In this document: positions 39,472-47,738 of the stretch, piece by piece
How positions within the stretch are numbered: the first letter of the stretch is position 1
Layout of the letters: every line of letters starts with the position of its first letter
Assembly: GCF_002127965.1 (NCBI RefSeq)
Contig: NZ_CP018787.1
Span: forward strand, 2,046,001 to 2,110,000
From: Oxalobacter formigenes
Lineage (GTDB): Bacteria; Pseudomonadota; Gammaproteobacteria; Burkholderiales; Burkholderiaceae_D
Direction: 5' to 3'
Length of the DNA: 64,000 nucleotides
The notes under the pieces: generated by a model
Seen by the model: only the letters and a program-made list of their open reading frames with translations
What the model was told of the DNA's origin: nothing
Database searches by the model: none
Position numbers and translations under genes: made by a program

Positions 39472-39781
39472 TCACCCCTTTTTTGCACATGAGCGTCATC
39501 ATCGTGTTTTTGTCGGCGTTCAAGATTGCTATCACGTCATAAGTTTCTCCTTCGAATTTAATCCGAATTTTTATATTGATATCCGATCTCTTCCTGATGA
39601 TGATTCGAGTAGTGACTTCGTTTTTAATGCTCTGCGCTGCAATAAACTCCCGCCCAGTCATGTCTGATACAGAGGCCCATACCGTGCAGTATTCAATCCA
39701 TTGCAAAGAGGCACCAAATTCATCTTTCACCTCAACCATCTTTTCAATGATGACTCGCCGGTTCAGTTCCCCTGCTCTCAT
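39461..39781 (-). CDS. Head closure protein (phage head-tail joining family)
   Basis: 106 residues. It begins M-R-A-G-E-L-N-R-R-V-I-I-E and continues Q-W-I-E-Y-C-T-V-W-A-S-V, the SPP1-gp16/HK97-gp9-like head closure signature. Overlaps the next gene by 11 bases. Confidence 0.85.
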   Translation of the reverse strand: MRAGELNRRVIIEKMVEVKDEFGASLQWIEYCTVWASVSDMTGREFIAAQSIKNEVTTRIIIRKRSDINIKIRIKFEGETYDVIAILNADKNTMMTLMCKKGVSDG

Positions 39782-39782
39782 G

Positions 39783-40124
39783 TCACACCCCGGGATTAAT
39801 ACGGTAATGATTCAAAATGGACTTCGCACCATTCGGTAACTCGCAGGCGGACACACCCACAATGACATCTTCCCTGTTCGTATACAGATGGCCTGTGATG
39901 AGCAAAATGGCCGCGTTGATGGCATCGTTTACAATCATCGGATTATTTCCGGCGGTGCCAGTTGCCACCGCCTCATCAAGCATGGCCTGATCATCGTAAA
40001 CAGTCCGGTTCATATAATCGGTCACAGTCTGTTTCGCGGCAGAGAGATATAACGCCATCATTTCCGAATCGAAGGATTCTGCGCGACAGTGCGCCATCGC
40101 CTGGGACAAACTGACGAAAGCCAT
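39783..40124 (-). CDS. Head-tail connector (gp6-like)
   Basis: 113 residues, helical, with M-A-L-Y-L-S-A-A-K-Q-T-V-T-D-Y-M-N-R and a long helical A-I-N-A-A-I-L-L-I-T-G-H-L-Y-T-N-R-E, the usual HK97-gp6-like adaptor. Shares one base with the stop of the gene before. Confidence 0.82.
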   Translation of the reverse strand: MAFVSLSQAMAHCRAESFDSEMMALYLSAAKQTVTDYMNRTVYDDQAMLDEAVATGTAGNNPMIVNDAINAAILLITGHLYTNREDVIVGVSACELPNGAKSILNHYRINPGV

Positions 40125-40360
40125 TATTTACCCTCGTTTTTCTTCTTGCCAGACGTTGCAGGCGCTTTTGATTCAGCCGCTGCCTGTTCCAGTTCTGGCG
40201 GGGTTTCTGCCGGGTTTTCTGCGCTGCCTGATGCCTCAAGCGCCCCTAATTCAGCCGCTGCCTGTTCCAGTTCTGGCGGGCATTCTTCGTCTTTTGCAAA
40301 GACGGTTGGATAGATGTCACCTGTCTTCACGCCCCGAAACGCTTTTATAAATTTCGCCAT
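40124..40360 (-). CDS. Small capsid-adjacent protein with internal repeat
   Basis: 78 residues from the ATG at 40360. N-terminal part K-F-I-K-A-F-R-G-V-K-T-G-D-I-Y-P-T-V-F looks folded. The rest is low-complexity, with P-P-E-L-E-Q-A-A-A-E twice and a Lys-rich end. Phages often have a small protein of this kind between capsid and connector genes (Rho-N or decoration-like), but I cannot assign it. The duplication is also present at base level (40171-40202 and 40249-40280). Confidence 0.6.
   Translation of the reverse strand: MAKFIKAFRGVKTGDIYPTVFAKDEECPPELEQAAAELGALEASGSAENPAETPPELEQAAAESKAPATSGKKKNEGK
40171..40280. repeat. 32-base direct repeat inside the small capsid-adjacent gene
   Basis: Two copies (40171-40202, 40249-40280) with the same bases, 78 bases apart, hence in frame (26 codons). 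Points to recent in-frame duplication. Confidence 0.8.
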
Positions 40361-40372
40361 GTTTTCACCTAT

Positions 40373-40399
40373 AAAAAAAGCAGGGGGCAAACCCCCTGC
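40373..40399 (-). terminator. Terminator-like hairpin directly upstream of the small capsid-adjacent gene
   Basis: Minus strand: GCAGGGGG-TTTG-CCCCCTGC, then T7 and ATAGGTGAAAACATG. It follows the capsid stop at 40408 by only a few bases. Confidence 0.8.
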
Positions 40400-40407
40400 G
40401 TTACTGA

Positions 40408-41640
40408 TTAAGCGCCCGCCGCAACTTTCAATGCTCGCAGTGGTTGCGGGTCAAGCAAGCCGCCACCGACACGCTTGGTTGTGTAGAAAGAAACGTACGG
40501 CTTGTTGGTATATGGATCGCGGAGAACGCGAACACCAATACGGTCAAGGATCATGTAGCCTTTATTAAAGTCACCAAACATGATTGGCAGTGCATTCGCT
40601 GCAACGTCTGGCATATCCGGGATTTCAGTGATCGGGAAATTGCATAGTGTGGCCGGTTGTCCGGCGACATAGGACGGCTGCCACAGGTAATTTCCCTGCC
40701 CGTCTTTCAATTTTCGGACAAAACCCTGCGTCTTGCGGTTCATGGTGAACCTGGCATTGCCGGTGTAAACGCTCGGCAAGTCATAGATAAGGTCAATAAT
40801 GCCGTCCGCCGTAATAGCTGTTGCAGAACCACTATTCACAGCCGCAATTGCGCCATAGGGATGTTTCGCCGCATTAGTTCCACCGGTGACATACGTCAGA
40901 ATGCCGGTCGGTTTATTTGTGCCATTGCCTGATACAAAAGCAGCTCCTTCCTGAAAGGCGAATTCCTGCTGTACTTCTCCTGCAAGCCATGTCTCAATAT
41001 CGATTTCAGCGTCATCCAGAATCTGCTGTGTTGCTGCTGGATTGGCATAAATCTCACCAGTGGTATATTCCAGTTCTGCGAACGTCGGATTGGATGTCGC
41101 TGGACGTGCTGCCGTTTCGCCAACCCATCCGGAAGTGGCTCCCTTCAGGTTAAACAGTTTCTTGAAATTGGCCTTGGATGTCGGTTGTACAAAGCAAATC
41201 TGGCGCATTGGTGACACAAGAACCAGCTTGTCAGCAATGGTACGATCCCATTCGCTTGGAGCCAGATAACCGCCTTCATCAGATGCGCCTTTATTCAGGG
41301 CCGCCTGAATTTCTCCTTTTTTGAAGTGGGCATTGAAAGCGTCCGTATATTCTGCGTCCCTGACTTTACGTCCGCCGACACTGGCATTTTGAGAAGCAGC
41401 AATTTTTACATGTGCGTCCTCGATTTCTTTTTGGAGGCGGTCAATGTCGGCATTGATTCTGTCGACTTTCAGTGCCTGAAGCGCATCATCGTGCCCTTTT
41501 TTGAGCGAGTCAATTTGTTTGGTATGCTCTGCCTTGAACGTATCGAAAGCTTTATTGACTTCATCAACAAGCGCCCTGACTTCGGATGTGCCTGCCTCGG
41601 CTCGTACGTCGACTAAACCGCGAATAATTTGTACTGTCAT
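40408..41640 (-). CDS. Major capsid protein, HK97 family
   Basis: 410 residues. The N-terminal ~100 residues are a charged coiled coil (delta/scaffold domain, K-A-E-H-T-K-Q-I-D-S-L-K). The HK97 fold then has S-D-E-G-G-Y-L-A-P-S-E-W-D, S-P-M-R-Q-I-C, A-R-F-T-M-N-R-K-T, G-D-F-N-K-G-Y-M-I-L-D-R and a terminal A-L-K-V-A. The scaffold is probably removed by the protease encoded just upstream. Confidence 0.95.
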   Translation of the reverse strand: MTVQIIRGLVDVRAEAGTSEVRALVDEVNKAFDTFKAEHTKQIDSLKKGHDDALQALKVDRINADIDRLQKEIEDAHVKIAASQNASVGGRKVRDAEYTDAFNAHFKKGEIQAALNKGASDEGGYLAPSEWDRTIADKLVLVSPMRQICFVQPTSKANFKKLFNLKGATSGWVGETAARPATSNPTFAELEYTTGEIYANPAATQQILDDAEIDIETWLAGEVQQEFAFQEGAAFVSGNGTNKPTGILTYVTGGTNAAKHPYGAIAAVNSGSATAITADGIIDLIYDLPSVYTGNARFTMNRKTQGFVRKLKDGQGNYLWQPSYVAGQPATLCNFPITEIPDMPDVAANALPIMFGDFNKGYMILDRIGVRVLRDPYTNKPYVSFYTTKRVGGGLLDPQPLRALKVAAGA

Positions 41641-41660
41641 TTTTCTGTCCTTTTATGTAT

Positions 41661-41687
41661 AAAAAAACCGCCCAATGAGGCGGTTTT
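41661..41687 (-). terminator. Terminator-like hairpin directly upstream of the capsid gene
   Basis: Minus strand: CCGCC-TCATTG-GGCGG, then T7, ATACATAAAAGGACAG and the capsid start; also a T run on the opposite strand. Lies in the 65-base protease-capsid gap. Confidence 0.75.
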
Positions 41688-41705
41688 CATTCAGTGTTTG
41701 AGTGT

Positions 41706-42539
41706 TTAGTTTTTCATGCTATGCAACAGTGACTTGATCAGTGCTGTTGCTTCAGTGCCAGCGCACGGCTTGGCAGGTTCGGCAGCGCACGGCGTACCGC
41801 TTTCAAAAAGCGACTTCAAAGCTCCCCGACGGGCGCTTCTCGAATATCCCGCCTTCGCCATCGCCGCTTCAATCATTGCGAGTGGTTTCTTCCTTCCGGC
41901 TCCTTCGCTGTGGACAGATTCAACGGATATCTTTCCCGTCGCGAAGCCATCTTCTATTGCCTGATCGGCTGATAACCACGTCTCTTTATCCATCATTTCC
42001 GAGACAAATTTTTTGTCTAAGCCAGATCTGCTTGCGTAAAGGGATGCCATTGCGTCGTCAAACGGGGTCATGAGTGCGGACGCTTCGGCTAAATCATGGC
42101 GGTTTCCAACTGCCACGGCCCAAGCGTTGTGAATCATCAGAAACGCGCCCTCCCCCATCAGAATTTCATCGCCAGCCATCGCAATGACTGAAGCAGCGGA
42201 CGCCGCAAGACTAAGAACCCGGCAAGTTACTTTTCCCTTGTGCTCTCTCAACTGGTTATAGATAGCGACGCCTTCGAAGAAATTTCCACCCGGTGAATTG
42301 ATATCGACGACAATATCCGAACCTTCAGCATTGCGGAGAACGGCTGCAATGCGTTTTGCCGTAATTCCCCCGCCTTCCATGTTCTCACCGATAGTATCCA
42401 ATATCGATATCGTGGCTGCGCTTTCAGTTGCAGATTTAACATCCGGTAACCATCTGTCAACCGCGTCGGGGCGTAAATCAAACTGGGCTGCCGAAAGCTT
42501 GAAATCAGACTTTATTTCTGGCAATACAATCAAACTCAT
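41706..42539 (-). CDS. ClpP-like prohead maturation protease
   Basis: 277 residues of the S14/S49-type phage protease. I-N-S-P-G-G-N-F-F-E-G (oxyanion region), Ser114 in L-A-A-S-A-A-S and His136 in M-I-H-N-A-W. It cuts the capsid scaffold during head maturation. Overlaps the portal gene by four bases. Confidence 0.92.
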   Translation of the reverse strand: MSLIVLPEIKSDFKLSAAQFDLRPDAVDRWLPDVKSATESAATISILDTIGENMEGGGITAKRIAAVLRNAEGSDIVVDINSPGGNFFEGVAIYNQLREHKGKVTCRVLSLAASAASVIAMAGDEILMGEGAFLMIHNAWAVAVGNRHDLAEASALMTPFDDAMASLYASRSGLDKKFVSEMMDKETWLSADQAIEDGFATGKISVESVHSEGAGRKKPLAMIEAAMAKAGYSRSARRGALKSLFESGTPCAAEPAKPCAGTEATALIKSLLHSMKN

Positions 42540-43765
42540 TGTTTTCCTTTCTGTGTCATCGGGTTCCTTAATTCGTCCGCCGAAGAATCGTTTGACCGTG
42601 GGAGGTCGACTACTTCGCGAACTTCATTAGGAGTCATCCACGGCGCTTGTCCGCCAGCTCCCAACGCTTTGCTAAGGAAGTTTGCCTGTTCCGTCATCGA
42701 GCCGCGCAGCAACGCCGCCTCGTTGAACTGAAACTGATACTGCTCCATTTCTTCTTCTGTCAGCAATACTCTGACAAGTGCCTGCTCCCACGCAGTAAAC
42801 CAGGGCGCTAACGTGTACTGGACAAGAAAAATACCCAGCTGGCTTATCCCGCTGCCCCATGAAGTGTCATCCATCATTAAAAGCGGCCTTGGAACGCCAT
42901 AAAGTCTGGCCACTTCCTCAATCTGGTGATTACGGTTTTCTATCTGCTGCGCGTCCGCTGCCGTGCTGCTAAATTTGACGACTTTCCCGCCGCCTTCAAT
43001 AACCATAAATTTCCCGACGTTTTCAGCGCCGGTATAATTTTCCTCCATTGAAGTTTTTATGCGATCGTATGCGGTTTCACTCAGATTATTCGGAAATTCC
43101 AGTGCTCCACCAGCCATATTTCCGGTGTTGAATACTCTAGACGCAGCACGTTCTGCATCTTGCGCCAGCTTGATGGCTTCAGCCCCCAATTTAACGGGAG
43201 CCAACCCGATTAGTCCGTCTGTCGTAAGTCCCCTGAGATGAAAGACCTCGGACGATTCCAGCCGAACCGTATTACCTGATGGCGTCGTCCAGTCATAATG
43301 GACATTCCAATCATCGCTCTGTTTCGGCACACAAGTTCCCAATTTCATCGGGATCATGCAAATTGGACGCCCAGCCGACCGAATCACCCGCGCATAACCG
43401 TTACCGGACAAAAGCGCATGAGTTTGCATCATGCTTTTAAATTCAAACGGTGTTTGCCATTTGTTTGGGCGTCTTTTTACAAGCCGATAGGCTGGATGAT
43501 TTCCAGCAAGCGTTTTGTCTGGTGATGTTGAAATCAGGTTAAGGGGTAATCTACCTATGCTGTTTGAAATGACTGAAATTGCCCGCATGCAAGCCGTATT
43601 TTTCAAGGCATCATTGGATGCGCCACCTTTTACCCCGACGCGTAAAAATTCAAGAAACTCAGGGTCGTCTAAAAATTGCGGAGCCGCCAAAGAACCCTCA
43701 GCAGAAACTCTTCTTTCCGGCTCTGCCGCAATTGGCTTTTGCCTGAAAAAATCAAGTAATCCCAT
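42536..43765 (-). CDS. Portal protein, HK97 family
   Basis: 409 residues. K-N-T-A-C-M-R-A-I-S-V-I-S-N-S-I-G near the start, N-G-Y-A-R-V-I-R, Y-G-V-P-R-P-L-L and a helical crown at the end (E-E-M-E-Q-Y-Q-F-Q-F-N). Forms the dodecameric DNA gate at one capsid vertex. Confidence 0.93.
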   Translation of the reverse strand: MGLLDFFRQKPIAAEPERRVSAEGSLAAPQFLDDPEFLEFLRVGVKGGASNDALKNTACMRAISVISNSIGRLPLNLISTSPDKTLAGNHPAYRLVKRRPNKWQTPFEFKSMMQTHALLSGNGYARVIRSAGRPICMIPMKLGTCVPKQSDDWNVHYDWTTPSGNTVRLESSEVFHLRGLTTDGLIGLAPVKLGAEAIKLAQDAERAASRVFNTGNMAGGALEFPNNLSETAYDRIKTSMEENYTGAENVGKFMVIEGGGKVVKFSSTAADAQQIENRNHQIEEVARLYGVPRPLLMMDDTSWGSGISQLGIFLVQYTLAPWFTAWEQALVRVLLTEEEMEQYQFQFNEAALLRGSMTEQANFLSKALGAGGQAPWMTPNEVREVVDLPRSNDSSADELRNPMTQKGKQ

Positions 43766-43774
43766 GCACTTCCC

Positions 43775-45463
43775 CTAAACGAATCTCAATCCGCGATCTT
43801 CATAAACTGATTTTCCGCTCGTTGGATTCATGTTCATGAGTGATACCGCATTAAAAACCGCCATCAGCGGATCAATTTTTGCCTTGCCTGATGCCTGTTT
43901 TGTGATCAGAATGGCGTTCCCTCTATCTTCAACCCGGGCATTTCCAACGCACCATGCCATTATTGGCTGGCCTGCGTGGACCAGTTCTCCGCCTGCAACT
44001 TTTCTTTCTGTCGTCTTGATCGCGCCGTTCAACTTCCATCCTTGCGGGACTGCCACCATCTGATCAATGCCGAATCCTCTTCCGTCGGATGTCAGTTCAT
44101 TGATAATGTCGCCGATCCCGGCAGAATCAACACCCAGGAATTTATCCGCTGCCAACAAACCTGTATCCCGCACGTAGCAGATCATGTCTGAAACATCAGA
44201 AATATCATCGCCGGGGTTAGTGACTATCGTTAAATCACCCTGCTTTTCAAAGTCCAGTAATGCAGGGGCAATTTCTTTTCGTCTTTCCAGCGCAATCCGG
44301 TGCGCCCATGCGTGTACCCACACAAGCCATTTGCGCGTTTCTTTTTCTCGTCCGATAAACGCTAACCCGAGCAGGTCATCAAGACCCCCGCCATCAATAC
44401 CGCAAACAATTACTTCGCTTCGATTAATCAGGTCATCGAGTGATGTCAGATTTTTGTCTTGTTCGGCCTCCCAAAAATCGGCACCAGCCCACCTGTCCGA
44501 TTGCAGGTTTAACCCAATCTCGACATTTAAATGTTTTGCCAAAAAACCGCGTAATGATTCCTCGCCTGCTGATTTTGCTTTCTCAAATTCCCGATTCAAA
44601 AACTCGACATCTACGGATGCGCCAAGGTTCGGATTTGTAATGTAAAAGTTTTCCGGGTTGAGGTATTGTTTTTCATCCCGCATTTCATTCGGGAACTCAT
44701 AAAGCACCGGCAGGAATTTATTATCATCAATCTTTCCGTCTCGAACATCCCTTGCGTATTGCAATTTCTGTCTGAACACTCCGGCCGGAGGCGCATCGGA
44801 TTGTGTCGTGAGGTAAATAACAAACCCTTCGGGACGTGATGCAAGGCCGCCACACGCTTCACGAAGCATGTTTTCAGCATTCGCCCTTTTCCCGAACAAC
44901 CATAATTCGTCAACCAGTATGCCTATCGCCTTTTTACCGCCAACGGTTTCACTGTCAGCAGCGACCACTTTTAATGTCGCTCCTGTTGTGCGATGGGTGA
45001 TAGTCCTGATGTGGTCTTGCACCTGAAGCAATGCGCTTAAGTCCTCGTCTGCGCGTACCATATCCCGCGCCGGATAAAAGGAGTTATTCGCAATCTCGAC
45101 AGTCGGGGCAAGAATAATAAACTCGCCGGACTGACGCCAATTCAAAATCAACGCTGTCAGCATGATTGCGGCGGCATCTGTTGATTTTCCATTCTTCTTG
45201 CTGATCAGCATCATGAATTCCTGAATCAGCCGCCTTCCACTTTCAGGATCATATGCGCCAAAAATACTGGAGACGAAATCAGTTACCCACGGTCTGGATA
45301 CTTCGGCCATTGTCGGCATACCGGGAGCGTCAACCATTCGCAAACTCCCGAATACATTGAGCGCCTCGCTTGCCTCTGATTCAAATAACGGCGAAAAAGG
45401 AATAAGCGATTGCCCAGCAACAATTCTTGTTTTCCAGTCATGGCATGCTGTCGTCCATTCCAT
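43775..45463 (-). CDS. Terminase large subunit
   Basis: 562 residues. The ATPase domain has Walker A-like I-S-K-K-N-G-K-S-T (about 98-106), I-L-A-P-T-V-E-I-A and Walker B I-G-I-L-V-D-E-L-W. The RNase-H-like nuclease has V-C-G-I-D-G-G-G and later G-V-D-S-A-G. Packages and cuts phage DNA. Follows the small subunit after three bases. Confidence 0.94.
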   Translation of the reverse strand: MEWTTACHDWKTRIVAGQSLIPFSPLFESEASEALNVFGSLRMVDAPGMPTMAEVSRPWVTDFVSSIFGAYDPESGRRLIQEFMMLISKKNGKSTDAAAIMLTALILNWRQSGEFIILAPTVEIANNSFYPARDMVRADEDLSALLQVQDHIRTITHRTTGATLKVVAADSETVGGKKAIGILVDELWLFGKRANAENMLREACGGLASRPEGFVIYLTTQSDAPPAGVFRQKLQYARDVRDGKIDDNKFLPVLYEFPNEMRDEKQYLNPENFYITNPNLGASVDVEFLNREFEKAKSAGEESLRGFLAKHLNVEIGLNLQSDRWAGADFWEAEQDKNLTSLDDLINRSEVIVCGIDGGGLDDLLGLAFIGREKETRKWLVWVHAWAHRIALERRKEIAPALLDFEKQGDLTIVTNPGDDISDVSDMICYVRDTGLLAADKFLGVDSAGIGDIINELTSDGRGFGIDQMVAVPQGWKLNGAIKTTERKVAGGELVHAGQPIMAWCVGNARVEDRGNAILITKQASGKAKIDPLMAVFNAVSLMNMNPTSGKSVYEDRGLRFV

Positions 45464-45466
45464 TGA

Positions 45467-45805
45467 TTACTTCCCAACTATTTTTAAAGACGGCGGCGCT
45501 TTCGGGGCAAAACGTCCTGTTGCCACTTTTTTTGCCGTCTCGTCCTTTGCTTCTTTTTTACCGCCATCGTGCGTCTTGGTATGCAGATATTGCGCCGCTG
45601 CAATTGCAGCCCTAACTCTCAATGCCGGGTCAACAGCAGGATTGTTCTGAACGATCAGGAGAAATTCAAGCGGATCACGCTTCTTGCCGTCCATCAGTTC
45701 AGCAGTGCTGTTTTCAGAATTCAAAACATTTGATGTTTCTTTGTTTTTCGGCTTGCGACCAGCACCCACACGAGCGCCGCCACTTCGCCCTATTGCGCCA
45801 GCCAT
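45467..45805 (-). CDS. Terminase small subunit-like protein
   Basis: 112 residues from the ATG at 45805 (AAAAGGAAATCAA in front). N-terminal G-A-R-V-G-A-G-R-K-P-K motif, helical centre A-L-R-V-R-A-A-I-A-A-A-Q-Y and a basic tail; position right before the large subunit gives the assignment. It should recognise the packaging site. Confidence 0.75.
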   Translation of the reverse strand: MAGAIGRSGGARVGAGRKPKNKETSNVLNSENSTAELMDGKKRDPLEFLLIVQNNPAVDPALRVRAAIAAAQYLHTKTHDGGKKEAKDETAKKVATGRFAPKAPPSLKIVGK

Positions 45806-45884
45806 TTGATTTCCTTTTGAAATGGGGGTTTTTTTCTGCGAATGGGAGCCAACGGGGTCTTTCAATCGAAAAAGTTAAAACTTT

Positions 45885-46235
45885 TCACTCCCCCCCGCCC
45901 ATTGAAAACTTTGCGTTCTCTTCTTTCTGTTTATCGCTGCTGTGGTGTTTGTCACATAAGGATTGCCAGTTTGAACTATCCCAGAAGAGCGCCTTATCAC
46001 CCCTGTGAGGTATCTTGTGATCAACAACTGTGGCTTGTCTGACAGTTCCTTCAGCCGTACACATAGCGCACAATGGATTTGCCAGAAGGAATCTTTCCCT
46101 TGCCTTTCGCCATGCGTGTCCATATCCTCGGCTTGCCGCGCTCTGGTCGCTTGTTCTCCACGATCCAGGGACGATGCGTGATAGTTTATTCTCCGCTGGC
46201 GCTACTTGAGGCTTTAATGATTTCAGGCGAGCCAC
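45885..46235 (-). CDS. Phage HNH endonuclease
   Basis: 116 residues from GTG at 46235; a longer frame would run into the tRNA and is unlikely. Y-G-H-A-W-R-K-A-R-E-R, C-A-M-C then V-V-D-H-K-I-P-H, N-W-Q-S-L-C-D-K-H-H-S-S-D-K: a typical HNH site with zinc cysteines. Next to the terminase genes in many siphoviruses, where it supports packaging cleavage. Confidence 0.85.
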   Translation of the reverse strand: MARLKSLKPQVAPAENKLSRIVPGSWRTSDQSAASRGYGHAWRKARERFLLANPLCAMCTAEGTVRQATVVDHKIPHRGDKALFWDSSNWQSLCDKHHSSDKQKEENAKFSMGGGE

Positions 46236-46252
46236 GATATAGATGTTTGAAT

Positions 46253-46329
46253 TGGTATGCCGGGATGGATTTGAACCATCAGCCGTCAAATTATGAGTTT
46301 GAAGCTCTTACCACTTGAGCTACCGGCAC
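46253..46329 (-). tRNA. tRNA with anticodon CAT (Met or Ile2), phage-encoded
   Basis: Minus strand: acceptor GTGCCGG / CCGGCAT (one G-U pair), D-arm GCTC / GAGC, anticodon stem TCAAA / TTTGA with loop CTCATAA (anticodon CAT), five-base variable loop, T-arm GATGG-TTCAAAT-CCATC, discriminator A and encoded CCA (46253-46255). All arms pair. CAT may read Met, or Ile AUA if the C is lysidine-modified. Its start is 3 bases downstream of a terminator-like hairpin. Confidence 0.9.
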
Positions 46330-46331
46330 AT

Positions 46332-46355
46332 AAAAAAAGCCCCGATTAAGGGGCT
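46332..46355 (-). terminator. Terminator-like hairpin directly upstream of the tRNA
   Basis: Minus strand: AGCCCC-TTAATC-GGGGCT then T7, immediately before the tRNA 5' end. It would insulate the tRNA and terminase region from the genes to the right, or be read through by an antiterminated late transcript. Confidence 0.75.
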
Positions 46356-46454
46356 ATAGGGTCACACTTTTAAAAAACAAAAATACCCGACTGGTTAGGC
46401 CGAGCTTTCTGCTATATTAGCTAGTGTCTATCTCAACTAATATAAGGTAATTCT

Positions 46455-46619
46455 ATGTCAAATAATAATTCAGGAAATACTGATAACAAGCCAAGTGATA
46501 ATAGCAAAACAACACAAGAAAGCACTTCGCAATATAAGCGACAACCTGATACATCAAGAATGGTCTATGATTCCATTGACGGGCTGAAAAAACGCCCTCC
46601 ATCAGACAAGCAGAAATAG
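46455..46619 (+). CDS. Small hydrophilic protein on the opposite strand
   Basis: 54 residues, Asn/Ser/Lys-rich and apparently disordered at the start, ending Y-D-S-I-D-G-L-K-K-R-P-P. AAGGTAA precedes the ATG at proper distance, and a TATATT box lies upstream near 46412. It converges tail to tail with the membrane protein gene (stop codons one base apart). Unknown function; rightward expression from the lysogen is possible. Confidence 0.5.
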   Translation: MSNNNSGNTDNKPSDNSKTTQESTSQYKRQPDTSRMVYDSIDGLKKRPPSDKQK

Positions 46620-46620
46620 A

Positions 46621-47160
46621 CTACACTGCCATGTATGCAGCACTTGCGATTATTGCAATCAATGGTGAAACGATAGCAAGAATACGAATGTAGTCAAGCG
46701 TTTTTGCCATCGTTTCCAACATTGTTGATATCTCATTTATTGCATTTTCGAGAGCAGCTAATCGAATACGTTTAATCTTGCCAGCCTCTATTTCCTCATC
46801 GGTATCAGGATCTTTGTAAATTAAAAGCGCGGGACTTGATGACCCCAATTTTCTCTCCTTTGCCATCATGCACCGGCACAGTAGAACAATTGCCAAGATT
46901 GCCCAAAGTACTGAGAAAACAAGAAGTCCTGTCGAAATACATCCCCACGTTGATGACCTCAAATCATTAAGCAAAAGTAAAACCGCTCCAGCAGAACCAG
47001 AAAGCAGAATATTAAGCAATTTTTCACTGCCACCACGAAGAAACCCGTATGAAACGGTCATCGCTGCCATTGTTTCTTTTGCCTCTTCTGACGCGTATTC
47101 AACAATATCGTCTTTTGCTGAATAAAAGGCGTAAAAAGGAATTGAGTCTTTTTTCTTCAT
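46621..47160 (-). CDS. Prophage membrane protein, unknown function
   Basis: 179 residues. Two central hydrophobic helices (about 48-68 and 74-95) and one at the C-terminus (about 160-178), separated by a cytosolic charged part with a helical A-L-E-N-A-I-N-E-I-S-T-M-L-E-T-M. Not recognised. It lies behind two tandem terminators, so it probably has its own promoter or depends on antitermination. Superinfection exclusion is one possible role of such proteins, unproven here. Confidence 0.65.
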   Translation of the reverse strand: MKKKDSIPFYAFYSAKDDIVEYASEEAKETMAAMTVSYGFLRGGSEKLLNILLSGSAGAVLLLLNDLRSSTWGCISTGLLVFSVLWAILAIVLLCRCMMAKERKLGSSSPALLIYKDPDTDEEIEAGKIKRIRLAALENAINEISTMLETMAKTLDYIRILAIVSPLIAIIASAAYMAV

Positions 47161-47176
47161 CGCATGATTGTGACAT

Positions 47177-47203
47177 AAAAAAAGCCCCCGAATTTCGGAG
47201 GCT
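47177..47203 (-). terminator. Terminator-like hairpin directly upstream of the membrane protein gene
   Basis: Minus strand: AGCCTCCGAA-A-TTCGGGGGCT (one mismatch), T7, then ATGTCACAATCATGCG and the start at 47160. Confidence 0.75.
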
Positions 47204-47221
47204 CACTAAGAATTTAATTTA

Positions 47222-47242
47222 AAAAAAAGCCCGGTGGGCTGG
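47222..47242 (-). terminator. Terminator after the RelE/Xre/HicB operon
   Basis: Minus strand: AGCCC-ACC-GGGCT followed by T8. With 47177-47203 it forms a tandem pair. The stretch 47243-47402 holds nothing else I can name. Confidence 0.75.
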
Positions 47243-47402
47243 TACACCCTCCAAGCTTGAAAATTTAGGATATCGTTTTCGCTAAACGCACTAATGCACA
47301 ATATCTAATTTAGATGCCATTTTACGGCAAAAAGACGCATCTGTAAATATAAACATGGCTTTATTTACAGTTTGTTGACTTCGGTCAATTTTAATGCTGT
47401 GT

Positions 47403-47738
47403 TCAATGTCGTGTATGCTCTGCAACCGCTTCGACAACCAGATCATTCAAGCTCTTCCCGCTTGCCGCTGCCTTGATCGCAACCTCCGCATGCAATTCAG
47501 GAGACATCCGGATATTGAAACGGCCTGAATACGACTTGTACGGCTCAATACCCTTTTCTTTGCACATTTCAAGATAGACATCGAGAGACCGCTTCCCTTC
47601 TTTTTTCAGCCCATCAATGTCCGATGCGTAAAAATCAGCGCCGCCAGACAAGCCAAGAAATTCACCTCGAAACATTTCAATTTCCGGATCGTACTGGATA
47701 ACCGCCTTTTGCCCGTCAATGATCATAATATTGTTCAA
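47403..47738 (-). CDS. HicB-family ribbon-helix-helix antitoxin-like protein
   Basis: 111 residues. N-terminal partial RNase-H-like HicB fold (Y-D-P-E-I-E-M-F-R-G-E-F-L-G-L-S-G-G-A-D-F-Y-A). The C-terminal ribbon-helix-helix has F-N-I-R-M-S-P-E-L-H and A-A-A-S-G-K-S-L-N-D-L-V-V-E-A-V. No HicA gene adjoins. Instead it overlaps an Xre antitoxin gene by four bases, giving a three-gene unit. It may be a third regulator of that unit. An ATG four codons later (47726) is an alternative. Confidence 0.8.
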   Translation of the reverse strand: MNNIMIIDGQKAVIQYDPEIEMFRGEFLGLSGGADFYASDIDGLKKEGKRSLDVYLEMCKEKGIEPYKSYSGRFNIRMSPELHAEVAIKAAASGKSLNDLVVEAVAEHTRH

